64,000 nucleotides of DNA from Cymbomonas tetramitiformis (lineage: Eukaryota > Chlorophyta > Pyramimonadophyceae > Pyramimonadales > Pyramimonadaceae). Of the stretch, positions 51,395-61,600 are shown piece after piece. The DNA lies in NCBI GenBank assembly GCA_001247695.2, contig LGRX02027935.1:1-64000 (forward strand). Reading direction: 5' to 3'. How positions within the stretch are numbered: position 1 is the stretch's first letter; every line of letters starts with the position of its first letter. The position numbers and the translations under genes were made by a program. The notes under the pieces are model-generated. The model saw only the letters and a list, made by a program, of their open reading frames with translations, searched no databases and was not told the DNA's origin.

Positions 51395-51695
51395 ACAGAA
51401 ACTGCACACAGTTCATAACAGCAATTGGACAAGGGTTTAGGTTGAGCTATAGGTGATAGCAGCTGATCAGTGGATGCTCAGCACGGAATGCATTGAGTGC
51501 CTCGCACTCTACAACCTTCCAGAACAGGTGTCCCAGCATAAGCCAAAGAGAAGAATGCTATTGTTATTAGAGCAGAAGTTAGAGCAGATATGTAATCATA
51601 TTGCAAAATGGCATCACTTTCATATAATTGTGGAGGTCAGATTCTTAGTATTTGTCTAATGCAATTTGAAGATGAGCACACACACACACACACAC

Positions 51696-51750
51696 GCACA
51701 CATAGTGCAACCGATACTACCAAAGGAATCGGCCCAAGGATAATGCATAG
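51696..51750. repeat. Dispersed repeat fragment
   Basis: After a CA run, CATAGTGCAACCGATACTAC and GGAATCGGCCCAAGGATAA match the 3' half of the ~150-bp family. Confidence 0.7.
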
Positions 51751-52300
51751 TGGCATACACATAGTGTATTCACACTAAAAGTAATCCGTGCACACAGATG
51801 CAATGCGAAGGAAACCTACCATCGTGTGACACTGGTGTGTATCCACAAATGACAAGGGAGGCCACACGCATGTAACGTCTAACAAAGTTAGTAACAAAGT
51901 TAGACTTGAGTCTAGTAAAAAGTCACATTTGAGCCCAGAATGTCAATACTCTCAGAATCCACCTGTATTGTTAACACCTAAATGACGAATCGCTATACTG
52001 CTGGTACTATGTTGTTTTCCAGGAACTTGGTTTTCACGTTTTCGGCAATAACTCGACTTCTAAATATTCATTCGCTACGATTCGTCGCCCACCTTATACG
52101 ATGGAACCATGTGGGTGCCATGCCACCTTGTTATCACTCACACCGCGTGTGCACACCTCAATATATTCGACCCCACATTCCCCATACTTAAGGAAATCCG
52201 GTTGAACTCGGTGTTGGGGGCATTTGCGAACATGCGCCATGAGCATGGCACCACTATTGGCTTAATTATATATAATATTTTATTATTATTCATTATTCAT
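51751..52300. other. Spacer, no gene supported
   Basis: AT-rich, with a short TAACAAAGTTAG duplication near 51885; nothing coding is recognised. Confidence 0.4.
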
Positions 52301-52305
52301 TATTC

Positions 52306-52530
52306 ACGCAAGGGCGGCGCGGCGTGCATCACGCAAGGGCGGCGCGGCGCGCATCATGCAAGGGCGACTCGGCGGCGTGCATCACGCAAGGGCGGCTGCG
52401 GCGTGCATCATTGCAAGGGGGCGACTGCGGCGTGCATCACGCAAGGGCGGCTGCGGCGTGCATCACGCAAGGGGCGACGCGGCGTGCATCACGCAAGAAG
52501 GGCGAGCGGCGTACATCATGCAAGAGAGGG
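52306..52530 (+). repeat. ~23-bp minisatellite, about nine copies
   Basis: GCGGCGTGCATCACGCAAGG units with small length changes. Overlapping ORFs on the plus strand are by-products. Confidence 0.9.
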
Positions 52531-53111
52531 GGGGGTCTGTCGAAGGCCCAGCTGAGGAGTTGGGGCGCCGCCGCAGGTCAATGTCATCAGGCAATTATGA
52601 CATTCAAATTGTCATAAGTGTACCCCTCTCACCCCCTCGCTTCCCGCATCGAAAAGGTGGGCGAGGTACAATTTCGATTACGATGGTCGTCACTGGCATA
52701 ATGACCATAGTAGCGAGCCCGAGCGGAAGTGCCGGCGAAGCCGGCACGACGCGAAGGAAGCGATACTGAGTCGAACGTCGATTCGAAACGACCATTCCCG
52801 ACCAAGTGAGGCGATGATACTCCATCATTTTTGGGATGTCCGCATGTCATCCCAAAAATGGCATATCACTCGGGTAGAGTGTGAATCGTATGGGGCGCTT
52901 ATAGTAGGTTCTTATATAAAGGGATCTCCGTTGAATTCGCATGGGAGATGTATTTCACGTGAATTCCTCGCGAATTAAACGGGGCTCCCGAGAATCATGA
53001 TGGAGAGAGAGTAAGTAAGGTAATCGAATTTCACGTGAAATACCTCGCGAAACATGCATTTCACTCATTGGTGTGGCAGCAGCTAGGGTAGCGCCGCAGG
53101 CTTGAAATGCT

Positions 53112-53310
53112 AGTGGTCCTATCCGGAAACTGTCATTCATTCAATCATACATTCCAACTCAATCAGCAGTCATTCAATCAACCATTCCATGTTAGTGGTC
53201 CTATCCGGAAACTGTCATTCATTCAATCATACATTCCAACTCAATCAGCAGTCATTCAATCAAGCATTCCAACTCAATCAGCAGCAGCAGCAGCAGCAGC
53301 AGCAGCAAAG
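53112..53310 (+). repeat. 81-bp direct repeat and CAG triplet run
   Basis: GTGGTCCTATCCGGAAACTG starts two copies at about 53112 and 53193. A run of nine or ten CAG triplets follows at 53279-53307. Confidence 0.9.
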
Positions 53311-53748
53311 CTCGAATCCCAACGGGCGACGCAGTGGAAATTTCCATCTGACGATCGCCAGACGCTAACGATGGCATCGCCACCGCAGTCGCGTGTCTGA
53401 AACCGCGACGCCACCCCGACGTCGTGGCATGGCGGACCCGTTGCGTAGCGTGTGTCGCGATTATGAACCGCGCGCTGTGTCGTGACGGGTAGTGTGCTGC
53501 GGGTACGCGGGTGAGAAGTGGATGGGATGTTTGGGCTGCGGGTGTGCGGGGCAGCGAAGCTGGGCTGCGGGGGTTGTTGAAAGGGAAATTTTTTAGTTAT
53601 ATATGGAATGTGGAAGGTTCAGCTTACTTGGCTGACTCACTGAAAAAGTCTCAGCTTGAGATAACTTCAAAAGCTGGCACGGTTGACTGTGCATCCCCAT
53701 GGGGCAAGACCGGCAAACTGCCAAAAAGCCCTACAAAATAGGGATTAT

Positions 53749-53826
53749 TCCAAAGGCTTGGACGGCACCATTCCGGGCGCCCGGAACCGTCCTGAAAATA
53801 TTTGGTAAAATTCCAAGCCTTTGGAA
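53749..53826. repeat. 15-bp inverted repeat with CCGGGCGCCCGG centre
   Basis: TTCCAAAGGCTTGGA and TCCAAGCCTTTGGAA flank a 48-bp centre that holds a GC palindrome. Fragments of GTTCCAAGCCGTTGGACC recur to about 54060. A GGTTCCGGACGCCCGG relative lies at 63336. Confidence 0.8.
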
Positions 53827-54324
53827 ACCGCCGGGAATTGCAAGGTGAAGCTTTGGGTTTTTCCCTAGGAGTCCTATGGGGTTCCAAGCCGACGGTCCTA
53901 CGGGGTTCCAAGGGGCTGGACCGAAATTTGTTAGTCCAATGGGTCCTGGTCGATTCCAAGCCGTTGGACCTATGTCCTCGGATTACGTATGACCGAAGTC
54001 GTCGGTCCAAGGCGGTTCCAACGGTTTGGAATTCATTTTGGACAATTCCAAGCCTTTGGAACTTTCCAGTCTCCCTACAAATTTAGAACCTTGTGTTTAC
54101 CTTGTGTTTACCTTGTGTTTCGAGCCAAGTAGGGCCCTACTTGGGCAATGTCGGCAGTAAAATGGCAAAACCGGCCCAAATCGGGTGAAATGAAGTTTCC
54201 GATAGTTTGTTTTTTATTGTAGATATCGATGGTTTGGGTCGATGTAAGACATATGGAGCGAAGTTTTGGGTGGAATGGCTTTGGTAACCTCACTTTTTGA
54301 GGCCTCAAAGTTGTGCTACTCGGT

Positions 54325-54895
54325 ACCTGCCCTGTACTTGGGGCTGTACCTGGGCTGTACTTGAAAACATTGGAAAAAAATATTTTCAGAATCTGTTTTT
54401 TTTGGGCTATTACGCTTATTTAGTCCTTACTATGGACAGTCTCCAAAGATTTAACTGAAAAAACATTTTACACTTCCTGTTACAGCACCTCAAAGTTAGG
54501 TCAGTATGGGCATTGGGTAGGTAAGGGGTAAGTAGGGGGCAATACCTACCCTGTACCTGGGCTGTACCTGGGCTGTACCTGGGCTGTACTTGAAAACATT
54601 GGAAAAAAATATTTTCAGAATCTGTTTTTTTGGGCTATTACGCTTATTTAGTCCTTACTATGGACAGTCTCCAAAGATTTAACTGAAAAAACATTTTACA
54701 CTTCCTGTTACAGCACCTCAAAGTTAGGTCGGTATGGGCATTGGGTAGGTAAGGGGTAAGTAGGGGGCAATACCTACCCTGTACCTGGGCTGTACCTGGG
54801 CTGTACTTGAAAACATTGGAAAAAAATATTTTTAGAATCTGTTTTTTTTTGGGCTATTACGCTTATTTAGTCCTTACTATGGACAGTCTCCAAAG
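54325..54895 (+). repeat. ~220-bp satellite, two and a half copies
   Basis: Units share GGAAAAAAATATTTTCAGAA, GGGCTATTACGCTTATTTAG and GGTAAGTAGGGGGCAATACC, starting near 54372, 54601 and 54818. Spacing differs (229 and 217 bp) because of a variable number of CTGTACCTGGG units. Confidence 0.92.
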
Positions 54896-54921
54896 ATGTA
54901 CATGGCAATGTCTGATCCTCA

Positions 54922-55377
54922 GTACTTGAGTATAGATGCATGATAGGTAGGGCCCTACTTACCCTTGTTTATGTCTAAACATGGCCATACTTACCCTGTA
55001 CTTGAGTATAGATACATGATAGGTAGGGCCCTACTTACCCTTGTTTATGTATAAACATGGCCATACCAGACTAGTACTTGAGTATAGATACATGATAGGT
55101 AGGGCCCTACTTACCCTTGTTTATGTATAAGCATGGCCTTACCTGACTAGTACTTGAGTATAGATACATGATAGGTAGGGCCCTACTTACCCTTGTTTAT
55201 GTATAAACATGGCCTTACCTGACTAGTACCTGAGTATAGATACATGATAGGTAGGGCCCTACTTACCCTTGTTTATGTATAAACATGGCCTTTTCCGATC
55301 AGTACCTGAGCATAGATACATGATAGGTAGGGCCATACTTACCCTTGTTTATGTATATACACAAACTGATGCTATCT
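54922..55377 (+). repeat. 76-bp satellite, six copies
   Basis: GTACTTGAGTATAGATACAT starts units at 54922, 54998, 55074, 55150, 55226 and 55302, an exact 76-bp period. Each contains the palindrome GTAGGGCCCTAC. Confidence 0.96.
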
Positions 55378-55392
55378 ATTTACACTACACAA

Positions 55393-55545
55393 ATGTCATG
55401 TCGTACTGCAGGCCTAAGTACTTAGCAAGCTCGTCCTCGCTAGGATTTTCATCCTGGACATTCTGCTTGAAGAAATCTGCTCGAGGGTCAAGAACCACCG
55501 CAGTTTGCATGCAAGGATGCTTCACAATTACTACTTGCGACGCGA
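55393..55545 (-). pseudogene. C-terminal coding fragment of unknown protein
   Basis: On the minus strand a frame reads QIASQVVIVKHPCMQTAVVL, then DPRADFFKQNVQDENPSEDE and a stop after LGLQYDMTFV. The sequence is unbiased and reads like the end of a real protein. The LDPR phrase recalls hAT transposases, but this is weak. It is cut at the boundary with the Gag fragment that starts near 55551. Confidence 0.3.
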
Positions 55546-55550
55546 TCTGA

Positions 55551-56162
55551 TCTGCGGACTTGAGGACGATGGTCGTCCTCGACTTGAAGCGTCAATTGGC
55601 CGCATTCCTCGACACCGCCGAGTCCGGACCGGCTCCGCGGGGATTTACTCCTCGCGCGGACAAGCCGGACCGCCGCATTAAGACGCGTTTCGCGGCCTCG
55701 CCCCTCCCCAAGGGGGGGAATTGGTCGCAGTCCATCTCCAAGAAGGTGGCATTCCATCGCGACACCGGGGCGACCGTGCCATACTGCCAAAATCAGGTGT
55801 GCGCGAAGGGCAAGGCGCGGCATTGGCATCGGGACTGCCCGAACGGGGGCCGGACCGGGCTCTCGGCCTACGCTTTCGCTGAGGAGGCCGAGAACTCGGT
55901 GTTGGCCGCAAAATTTCAACATGCCATCGACCACGACGACGCCGAAGAGTTCGACGCCCTTTGCATGCTCGCAGGCGGGAAGCCGGACATCTTCGCCGAC
56001 CTCTCCGCGTGCTCGTTCTGCGAGGAATACGGTGAGGCCCTCGTGTCCGCCGTCACCGAGTTCTCCGAGTTGGCGCGCGCGGTGGGAGATTCGACATTCA
56101 ACATCAACACCTTCACTGCCGGTGGTGTCGGAGCCGCCCGCACACTCCCCGCCCGCGTCGGT
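55551..56162 (+). pseudogene. Gag fragment with zinc motif (outer element)
   Basis: Begins ADLRTMVVLDLKRQL, matching DLTAIILDVKRQL in the inner Gag. Then GFTPRADK, the zinc motif CQNQVCAKGKARHWHRDC, and FDALCMLAGGKPDIFADLSA, all with close counterparts in the inner copy. The frame stops at about 56163, where a frameshift moves the continuation into the frame of 55921-56682. The capsid part upstream is absent. Confidence 0.85.
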
Positions 56163-56682
56163 TGAGTCCGAAGGGGAATGGACCGGTCCGCCGAACCCCT
56201 TCTGCCCTCCCGTCACCCGCACGTTCGCCGATTTCATTGGGAGCACGGGGGTTGCATTGGTGCCCGACGAGCCGGCCCCGAGCATGAATTTGCTCTCCGT
56301 GGTTGAGGGGCCGGGACGCGAGATGGACTACAAGCCCGCGACTTACGCCACGAGCGACGATGGCGACGAGGTCGACTCGGTGGCACTGCCGCGGCCGCGG
56401 TACGGCTGCGGGAACGGCGTTCCGGGGTTCGCGAGGTCTCTCCTCACTTCCTCCTTGGTGTGCGCACTCTTTGTAATTTGTGCCGCCGCCGCACCGCACG
56501 CCGTTGCCGGTGTCGGTGGTGCCGGTGCGCGCACATGCACGGGTCCACCGGTCGGTGGTGCTACGTGGGCTGACTCGGCAGTCCCGGCTACGGAGGCTTC
56601 GACAACTGACGTGGTTCATGACATGCCGTGTGCTATTCCGCCTCGTCGCCACCGGCGGGAGCAGAGACGGCAGGGCCTCTAG
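56125..56682 (+). pseudogene. Linker and hydrophobic ORF2 segment (outer element)
   Basis: After the frameshift: FADFIGSTGVALVPDEPAPS and DEVDSVALPRPRYGCGNGVP, then the hydrophobic stretch SSLVCALFVICAAAAPHAVA and a basic IPPRRHRREQRRQGL tail ending at 56682. Inner-element equivalents are VMVCALFCVCATAAPISAAA and IPPRRHGRHRARQGL. The hydrophobic stretch is long enough for one membrane segment or a signal anchor. Conservation across two diverged, opposite-oriented copies suggests selection on this protein before decay. Confidence 0.75.
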
Positions 56683-57065
56683 GATATGGCTCCGATGCCG
56701 TGGCATCCCGGGCCGCCGCCGCCTGCCGAGTTGTTTGAGGACGGTCCTCCGCTGTCGCCGGCGTCGTCTTCAGATGACGAGGCCCCACCGTCGGGCAGCA
56801 CTTGACAGCACCCCGGTGTAGTGCAGCCTCCTGTGATCGAGAATTCGTCAATTTCTTCTACGAATGATTCACCACCGGCCCCGGGGGCCGGCAACTGCTT
56901 CACAATCACGCTGCTCCGAGCCGGACCGCCAGCTCCGAAGACCTCTAGTGGCTAAGATTGGTCACGCCGTGCCTGCCTAGAGATTAGCTATGGTGTAGCT
57001 TCCTAGATGTGCAGAAGAGCTCTCTGGATTTGAGCTGTGTTTAGGGTTTTGGAAAATTAACAGCA

Positions 57066-57070
57066 GTATC
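57066..57070 (+). repeat. Target-site duplication GTATC, left
   Basis: Matches 61458-61462 exactly and brackets the inner LTR element. Confidence 0.93.
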
Positions 57071-57252
57071 TGTTGGATATACCCCTAGGGCTCGGGATAT
57101 ATTCACTCAGTGGTAAGTTTTCTCAGAATGTAATAAAGTTGATCAGTTAACCCGATATAACGGGCATAAACAGTTAGGGTTCGGGTTCGGGTGACAGTCA
57201 TACACACTACTATAGGAAGAGTCACAAAGCAAGCGGTGTGACTGTTCCAGCA
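57071..57252 (-). repeat. 3' LTR of inner element
   Basis: 182 bp. In minus sense it begins TGCTGGAACAGTCACACC and ends GGGGTATATCCAACA. It contains the telomere-like CCCGAACCCGAACCCTAAC. Confidence 0.93.
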
Positions 57253-57270
57253 CACCACCTAGTGTGGTGA
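57253..57270 (-). promoter_or_regulatory. Polypurine tract of inner element
   Basis: In minus sense CACACTAGGTGGTG directly precedes the LTR; the same edge occurs before the LTRs at 11786, 61601 and 62656. Confidence 0.7.
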
Positions 57271-57470
57271 CTGGCCAGCCGAAGGTGAAACCTGTGAACA
57301 AACACCATCTACAGCGGTGGAAATTGGGCTCCAAGGGAAGGCCTGTCCTTTCTGGCAGGGCGGTTCCCAGTCAAGAGTTGTAAATCCGAAACCGGTCCGT
57401 GATCGGACCCCTCTGCACATACGTACAGCTACGGTCAATCTCACTGTGCAGGAGCGGCATGATTAACTTC

Positions 57471-58056
57471 CTAGCCACTAGTTGGCGGTGGCACTGCTGT
57501 GCCGGCCCGCAGTACCGTCATGGTGCCGTGAATTGAAGATGTCGATGCCGTGATTGAATCATTCGTAGAGCTCCAGAAGAAATCTGAAAGGTCTCGATCG
57601 TCGTGCGAGGGATCTTCCCCGTCCTCCTCGTCAGTAGTCGGTCCCGGTGAGTAGTCCGGTGACGGTGGTGCATCCCAATACAGCGGTGAAGCGGGCGGGA
57701 CCGGGAGTGGAGGTACCGGGATGTAAAGCCCGATTGGTGCATTGTGAAGGCCTTGCCGAGCACGGTGCCGGCCGTGCCGGCGCGGTGGAATAGCAACCGG
57801 TGCCGCAGAAGTGAATGCAGGCTCGCTGGTGGTTGCCCCGGTAGCACCACCGACCTCCAGGCCGGTGTGGTCCGGTGCACATGCTTCGCCAAGAGCGGCA
57901 GCCGAGATTGGCGCCGCGGTGGCGCAAACACAGAAGAGAGCACACACCATCACCGCAATCGCCGAAGAGCGGCCAAACCCCCAAGGCGGTGCACCGCATC
58001 CCCGACGAGATGCTAGAGGCTGCGGGACCGCATCCTCACCGTTGTCCACTACCCGG
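57471..58056 (-). CDS. ORF2 with hydrophobic segment (inner element)
   Basis: Minus-strand frame of 192 codons. After a short Arg/Gly stretch comes one hydrophobic segment (AVMVCALFCVCATAAPISAA, residues about 32-52), then a threonine/glycine-rich loop, a basic patch IPPRRHGRHRARQGL, proline-rich YIPVPPLPVPP and an acidic tail DEEDGEDPSHDDRDL. It is homologous to the ORF2 segment of the outer element. It is separated from Gag by the 1,079-bp insertion; in the outer copy the two lie in one continuous stretch, so ORF2 may really be the C-terminus of Gag. No known envelope or enzyme motif is seen. Confidence 0.65.
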
Positions 58057-59121
58057 TCTTGGGTACATCACGATGTACCCAAGCCACTCTTTGTTCCGCA
58101 CGCCATGGCGAGCTCGAAACATTTCAAGTGTCCATATGGCCGATATAGGTTGTCAATAACACACCAATCTTGGGTATGAACCATATGTTTGGCGGTATTC
58201 ATGTCATAGACATGGGTTTTTGGGGGCGGTTGCCTAGGTGATTTTCCAGAAAAGACGAAATTCTCAAGTTCTAAATTCTTGGGTACATCGCTTGGGTACA
58301 TCGATTTGTATGCATGGTTATGCACATGAAAATTGCATATTTGGTCGATGTTTCATTAGGGCATTAACATAGACCCTTCAAAGCACTTATTTTATCATGG
58401 GTCGGTCCCATACCTCACAAGTTATCATACTTCATCATCAAGACTTCTCATCATAAAACAGTGTCAGATTTTAGATTTCGCCTAAAAAATGCGCGCGGAC
58501 ATGTGTGATGACTCCCACCCATCGATCTATTGAACGAAGGCATATTTACATGTGCAATGCATGTTATCGCAAATACGATTGCCAAAGAATGAGCTGACAA
58601 ATATTTTTGGTCATAATAATCAATATCACAGGTCACCTTCAACCGCCCGCGTCGACTCGTCCCCATACCCGATAAGGTACCTCGTGCCGTGCGGCAAGTA
58701 AGCAGTTAAGCTTGGGGATCTAGGGTACGCCGAACATGCCGAGAATAAATTAATTAAGATATTGTGGTGTAACAAACCTTAAAAAGTATTCCACTTTGTG
58801 AAGAATCCCCCCCCTAAGATATGCGAGACTGTGAAAAAGGCGAGTCGCAACAAACCGTGGTAAAAAAACAATTAGAAAAATGTTTTTGGGAGCCAAGTTG
58901 TGATTTGCATGGGTTTGAATGCACCTGACATGATATATATCCTACCAGGATGCTTGTGACGGCATATTCCCGTGTTCATGATGATGTTGGCTAGCTATAT
59001 TGATGATTCGTAACGATAAACCGTTAAATTTATGCCCCCATACCGTCGATTTAGCTTGGGTACATCCCTATGTACCCAGACCCTCTTGGGTACATCCCCA
59101 TGTACCACCGGGTAGTGGACA
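58043..59121. mobile_element. 1,079-bp TIR element inside the inner LTR element
   Basis: Perfect 14-bp terminal inverted repeats TGTCCACTACCCGG / CCGGGTAGTGGACA, flanked by a 4-bp duplication CCGT (58039-58042 and 59122-59125). GGTACAT and ATGTACCC motifs repeat inside both ends as further inverted strings. It splits the Gag/ORF2 frame of the inner element. No transposase is seen, so it is non-autonomous. Both its TGTC start and 4-bp duplication match the element at 3669-4324. Confidence 0.9.
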
Positions 59122-59813
59122 CCGTCAATAGGGTCATACCCAGCTGGCGACCCGTCCGCGTCGCCGTCGCAAGAGTCGGTCTCCGACCCGGCGTGCATGT
59201 ACCGCATCGCCAAGTCCTTGCCCTCAGCCGTGATCGAGAGTCCCCCCATCCGCGCGATCCGGTCCGCAAAGCAGAGGTCAGGCTCGTGCGCGTGCATGGG
59301 GTCCACCGGCATCATGTCATCGGCGTCGGACGCCTCCGACTCGTCCGGGTAAACATGCGTGATTGCCGCCGGCGGTGGCGCCGGCGGTGCGTCCTCGCGG
59401 ACATGCGTGCAAGCGGCAGCCGAGATCCCGCTCTCGACACCATCGACCGTGAAGCCGCCCATGTGGGTGGCAGGCTGGCAGTAGGGCAGGAATTCTTGCA
59501 ACGCACCGTCTTCCCGCTCCGGCTCGATCCCGAAGGAACACGCCGAAACGCCGTCGAGCATCTCCGGCTTGCCCCCCGCCAGGAGGCAGAGCGCATCGAA
59601 CCGCTCGCCGTCGTGCTCGTCCATGGCCGTCTGAAACTGCTCCGCCAGCAAGTCGTTCTCGATGTCACCGAGGGAGAAGCTGTGGAAGCTTCCCCCCAGC
59701 GCCGTGCTTGCCGCCGTTCGGGCAGTCGCGGTGCCAGTGGCGGGCCTCGTCCTTCTTGCACGTTGAATTTTGGCAGAATGGAATGAAGTCGCCGCTGCCT
59801 TTGTGAAAGGCAA
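58995..59813 (-). pseudogene. Gag C-terminal part (inner element), cut by TIR insertion
   Basis: Continues Gag after the zinc motif in a third frame: FSLGDIENDLLAEQFQTAMD, FDALCLLAGGKPEMLDGVSA and LCFADRIARMGGLSITAEGK, then an acidic ETDSCDGDADGSPAG. The frame crosses into the TIR element at 59121 and stops there, so the last 40 residues (VHYPVVHGDVPKRVWVHRDV) are encoded by the insertion. Outer-element counterparts lie at 55830-56340. Confidence 0.8.
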
Positions 59814-60886
59814 CGCGCTTCCTCACCTGCGACTGCGGCCAGTTTCCCTCCCGTCGGGAGGTCACCTGCCGCAAAACGAACACCGGAGCCGCCTCCCCCG
59901 TTGCCGATCTTGTTCTTGTCCGCCCGCGGGGTAAAACCCCGCCCGTTGACCTTGTCCGTGAGGACCTTCAGCTGCCGCTTCACGTCGAGGATGATGGCCG
60001 TGAGGTCGGACAGCTGCGAGGTGTCGCCGTCAGTGGCCACGGCCGCTGCGGACAGGGCGAACGAGGCAGTGTGCGTACCGGCTGCCACGTGTCGGGCGTA
60101 GCACTCGAGGACCCATTGTTGAATGGTAAGAAGGTCCACGGCCGCTCGCTGCTGGTGGGTGAAGAGCCTCGACACCACCGGCGCGTAGAAAGCAGGGTCC
60201 AGCGCGGCGAGGAAGAGCTCCTTCACCTCGTCATCGTCGAGGGTGTTGCGCCTCTTGGCGGACCGTAAGGCCGCGTTGAAGTCCGTGATGGACTCGGACG
60301 GGTCGGTGTGGGCCTTAAAACGGACGCCAAGGAGGTCCGATGTCCCCTGGAAGGGTGCACCGGAGTCCAGCAGACGCCTTGCGAGCTCCAGCAGGGCCCG
60401 CTTGCCGTCCAGAGGGTGCAAGGTCGCAGATGCCTCGAGCCAGTCACCCGCTGGAGAGGCGGGAGACACGATGAGCTCGAGAGTTGAGAAGAGGAGCTTG
60501 TTGGCCTCGGGTCGCACGGCCAACGTGGAGTCCTCCAAGTCGAACATAGGGGCAAACAGCGCGTCCTCGGCCTCGAATGCCTCCTGGAGAGCAGGCACCA
60601 GCTTGGAGAGGAGCACCTGAGCGTTCGACTCCGCACCCGTAAATCGGTCATGCTTGTCGGGAAAGCACTTCCGGATGACGTGCTTCGCCACGCTCTCGTC
60701 GAAGCGCTCACGTGTGAGCGAGCGAACACCCGCCAAGAAAACGGCTTGGGCGGAGTTCGCAGCTGGAGCACCAGCGGGTGCCGGCGTAGCCGGCGTGACG
60801 GAATTACGTGCGGCAGCGGAGTCGAAAATTGTAGCTAGCGAGCGTCGGCGTGACGCCATACTTGAGGTCAATCTAGTCGCAACCAT
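59665..60886 (-). pseudogene. Gag capsid region and zinc motif (inner element)
   Basis: ATG at 60886 starts VATRLTSSMASRRRSLAT. The capsid-like helical domain spans about 60770-60090 (FDESVAKHVIRKCFPDKHDR, ESITDFNAALRSAKRRNTLD, VVSRLFTHQQRAAVDLLTIQ, WVLECYARHVAAG), as in Gag proteins of plant- and alga-type LTR elements. The zinc motif CQNSTCKKDEARHWHRDC is in another frame (open 59665-59883), so one frameshift lies near 59860 and a second near 59700 before the C-terminal part. Gag would form the particle that packages element RNA. Confidence 0.82.
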
Positions 60887-61257
60887 GATGTAGAAGACTA
60901 TAGAGACGAAGTGAGGGCAAATGTGGCGAGGTGCGGAAGGAGCGGCGGCCAAAAGTCGTGAGGCGGTTGTCGAGGAAAAGAAGGAAAGCTGCGGCGCAAA
61001 AGATTCCCCAAACGTGCATGTGGATCTAACAACGCGGCCAAGGAATTTGGTGTCGGATCCGACCAAAATTCCAACGTCTACCAACGCGTAGTACCGGAAA
61101 ATCAAGCAGCCACGAGCCCGAGCTCTCCGTAAGTCCAATCAACCAGCCACGTAACTAGGCCATACCGCTCCGCCGCGCCTCTAGTGGAGCCCCTCACTCC
61201 ATCTCAAGCGTCGGTGTTTAGCCTGACATGGCCAAACTACGCAGTGTCTAAATAAAG

Positions 61258-61275
61258 AGTGAGTGGGGCCAAACC
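61258..61275 (-). promoter_or_regulatory. Possible primer-binding site of inner element
   Basis: Just inside the 5' LTR in minus sense is GGTTTGGCCCCACTCACTC. A TGG start three or four bases after the LTR is normal for tRNA priming, but I cannot match it to a specific tRNA. Confidence 0.35.
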
Positions 61276-61457
61276 TGTTGGATATACCCCTAGGACTCGG
61301 GATATATTCACTCAGTGGTAAGTTTTCTCAGAATGTAATAAAGTTGATAAGTTAACCCGATATAACGGGCATAAACAGTTAGGGTTCGGGTTCGGGTGAC
61401 AGTCATACACACTACTATAGGAAGAGTCACAAAGCAAGCGGTGTGACTGTTCCAGCA
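61276..61457 (-). repeat. 5' LTR of inner element
   Basis: 182 bp, two substitutions from the copy at 57071-57252; starts TG and ends CA in minus sense. Confidence 0.93.
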
Positions 61458-61462
61458 GTATC
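61458..61462 (+). repeat. Target-site duplication GTATC, right
   Basis: Exact copy of 57066-57070. Confidence 0.93.
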
Positions 61463-61600
61463 TGACAATCTTTGCTGTGCACTGGGACCGCCCTGACCAA
61501 GAGTACAGGCCCCCAGTTGTGCTACGGTTTCCTCCTGAAGTTGAGTAGGGAGTTTGTTGCTTCGTTTCGCTACTAGCTCCGGTCACCACCCTAGGTGGTG

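Larger units (their letters stand above)
57071..61457 (-). mobile_element. Inner short LTR element (Gag plus ORF2), with LTRs and TSD
   Basis: Two 182-bp LTRs (57071-57252 and 61276-61457) differ at two positions, and a 5-bp GTATC duplication flanks the element, so it inserted recently in the outer element. Coding direction is minus: 5' LTR at the high coordinates, possible primer-binding sequence TGGCCCCACTCACTC just inside it, Gag from 60886, then ORF2, polypurine tract AGGTGGTG and the 3' LTR. There is no RT or integrase, so it is non-autonomous. Inside it lies a 1,079-bp TIR element. Confidence 0.93.

Noticed and set aside
58672..58735. 5S rRNA-like string around AAGCAGTTAAGCTTGGGGAT
   Set aside because: Only a short stretch resembles the conserved AGTTAAGC region. 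The rest does not fold as 5S rRNA and the site is inside the 1,079-bp TIR element.
59070..59786. 238-codon plus-strand ORF
   Set aside because: Antisense of the inner-element Gag; no independent features.
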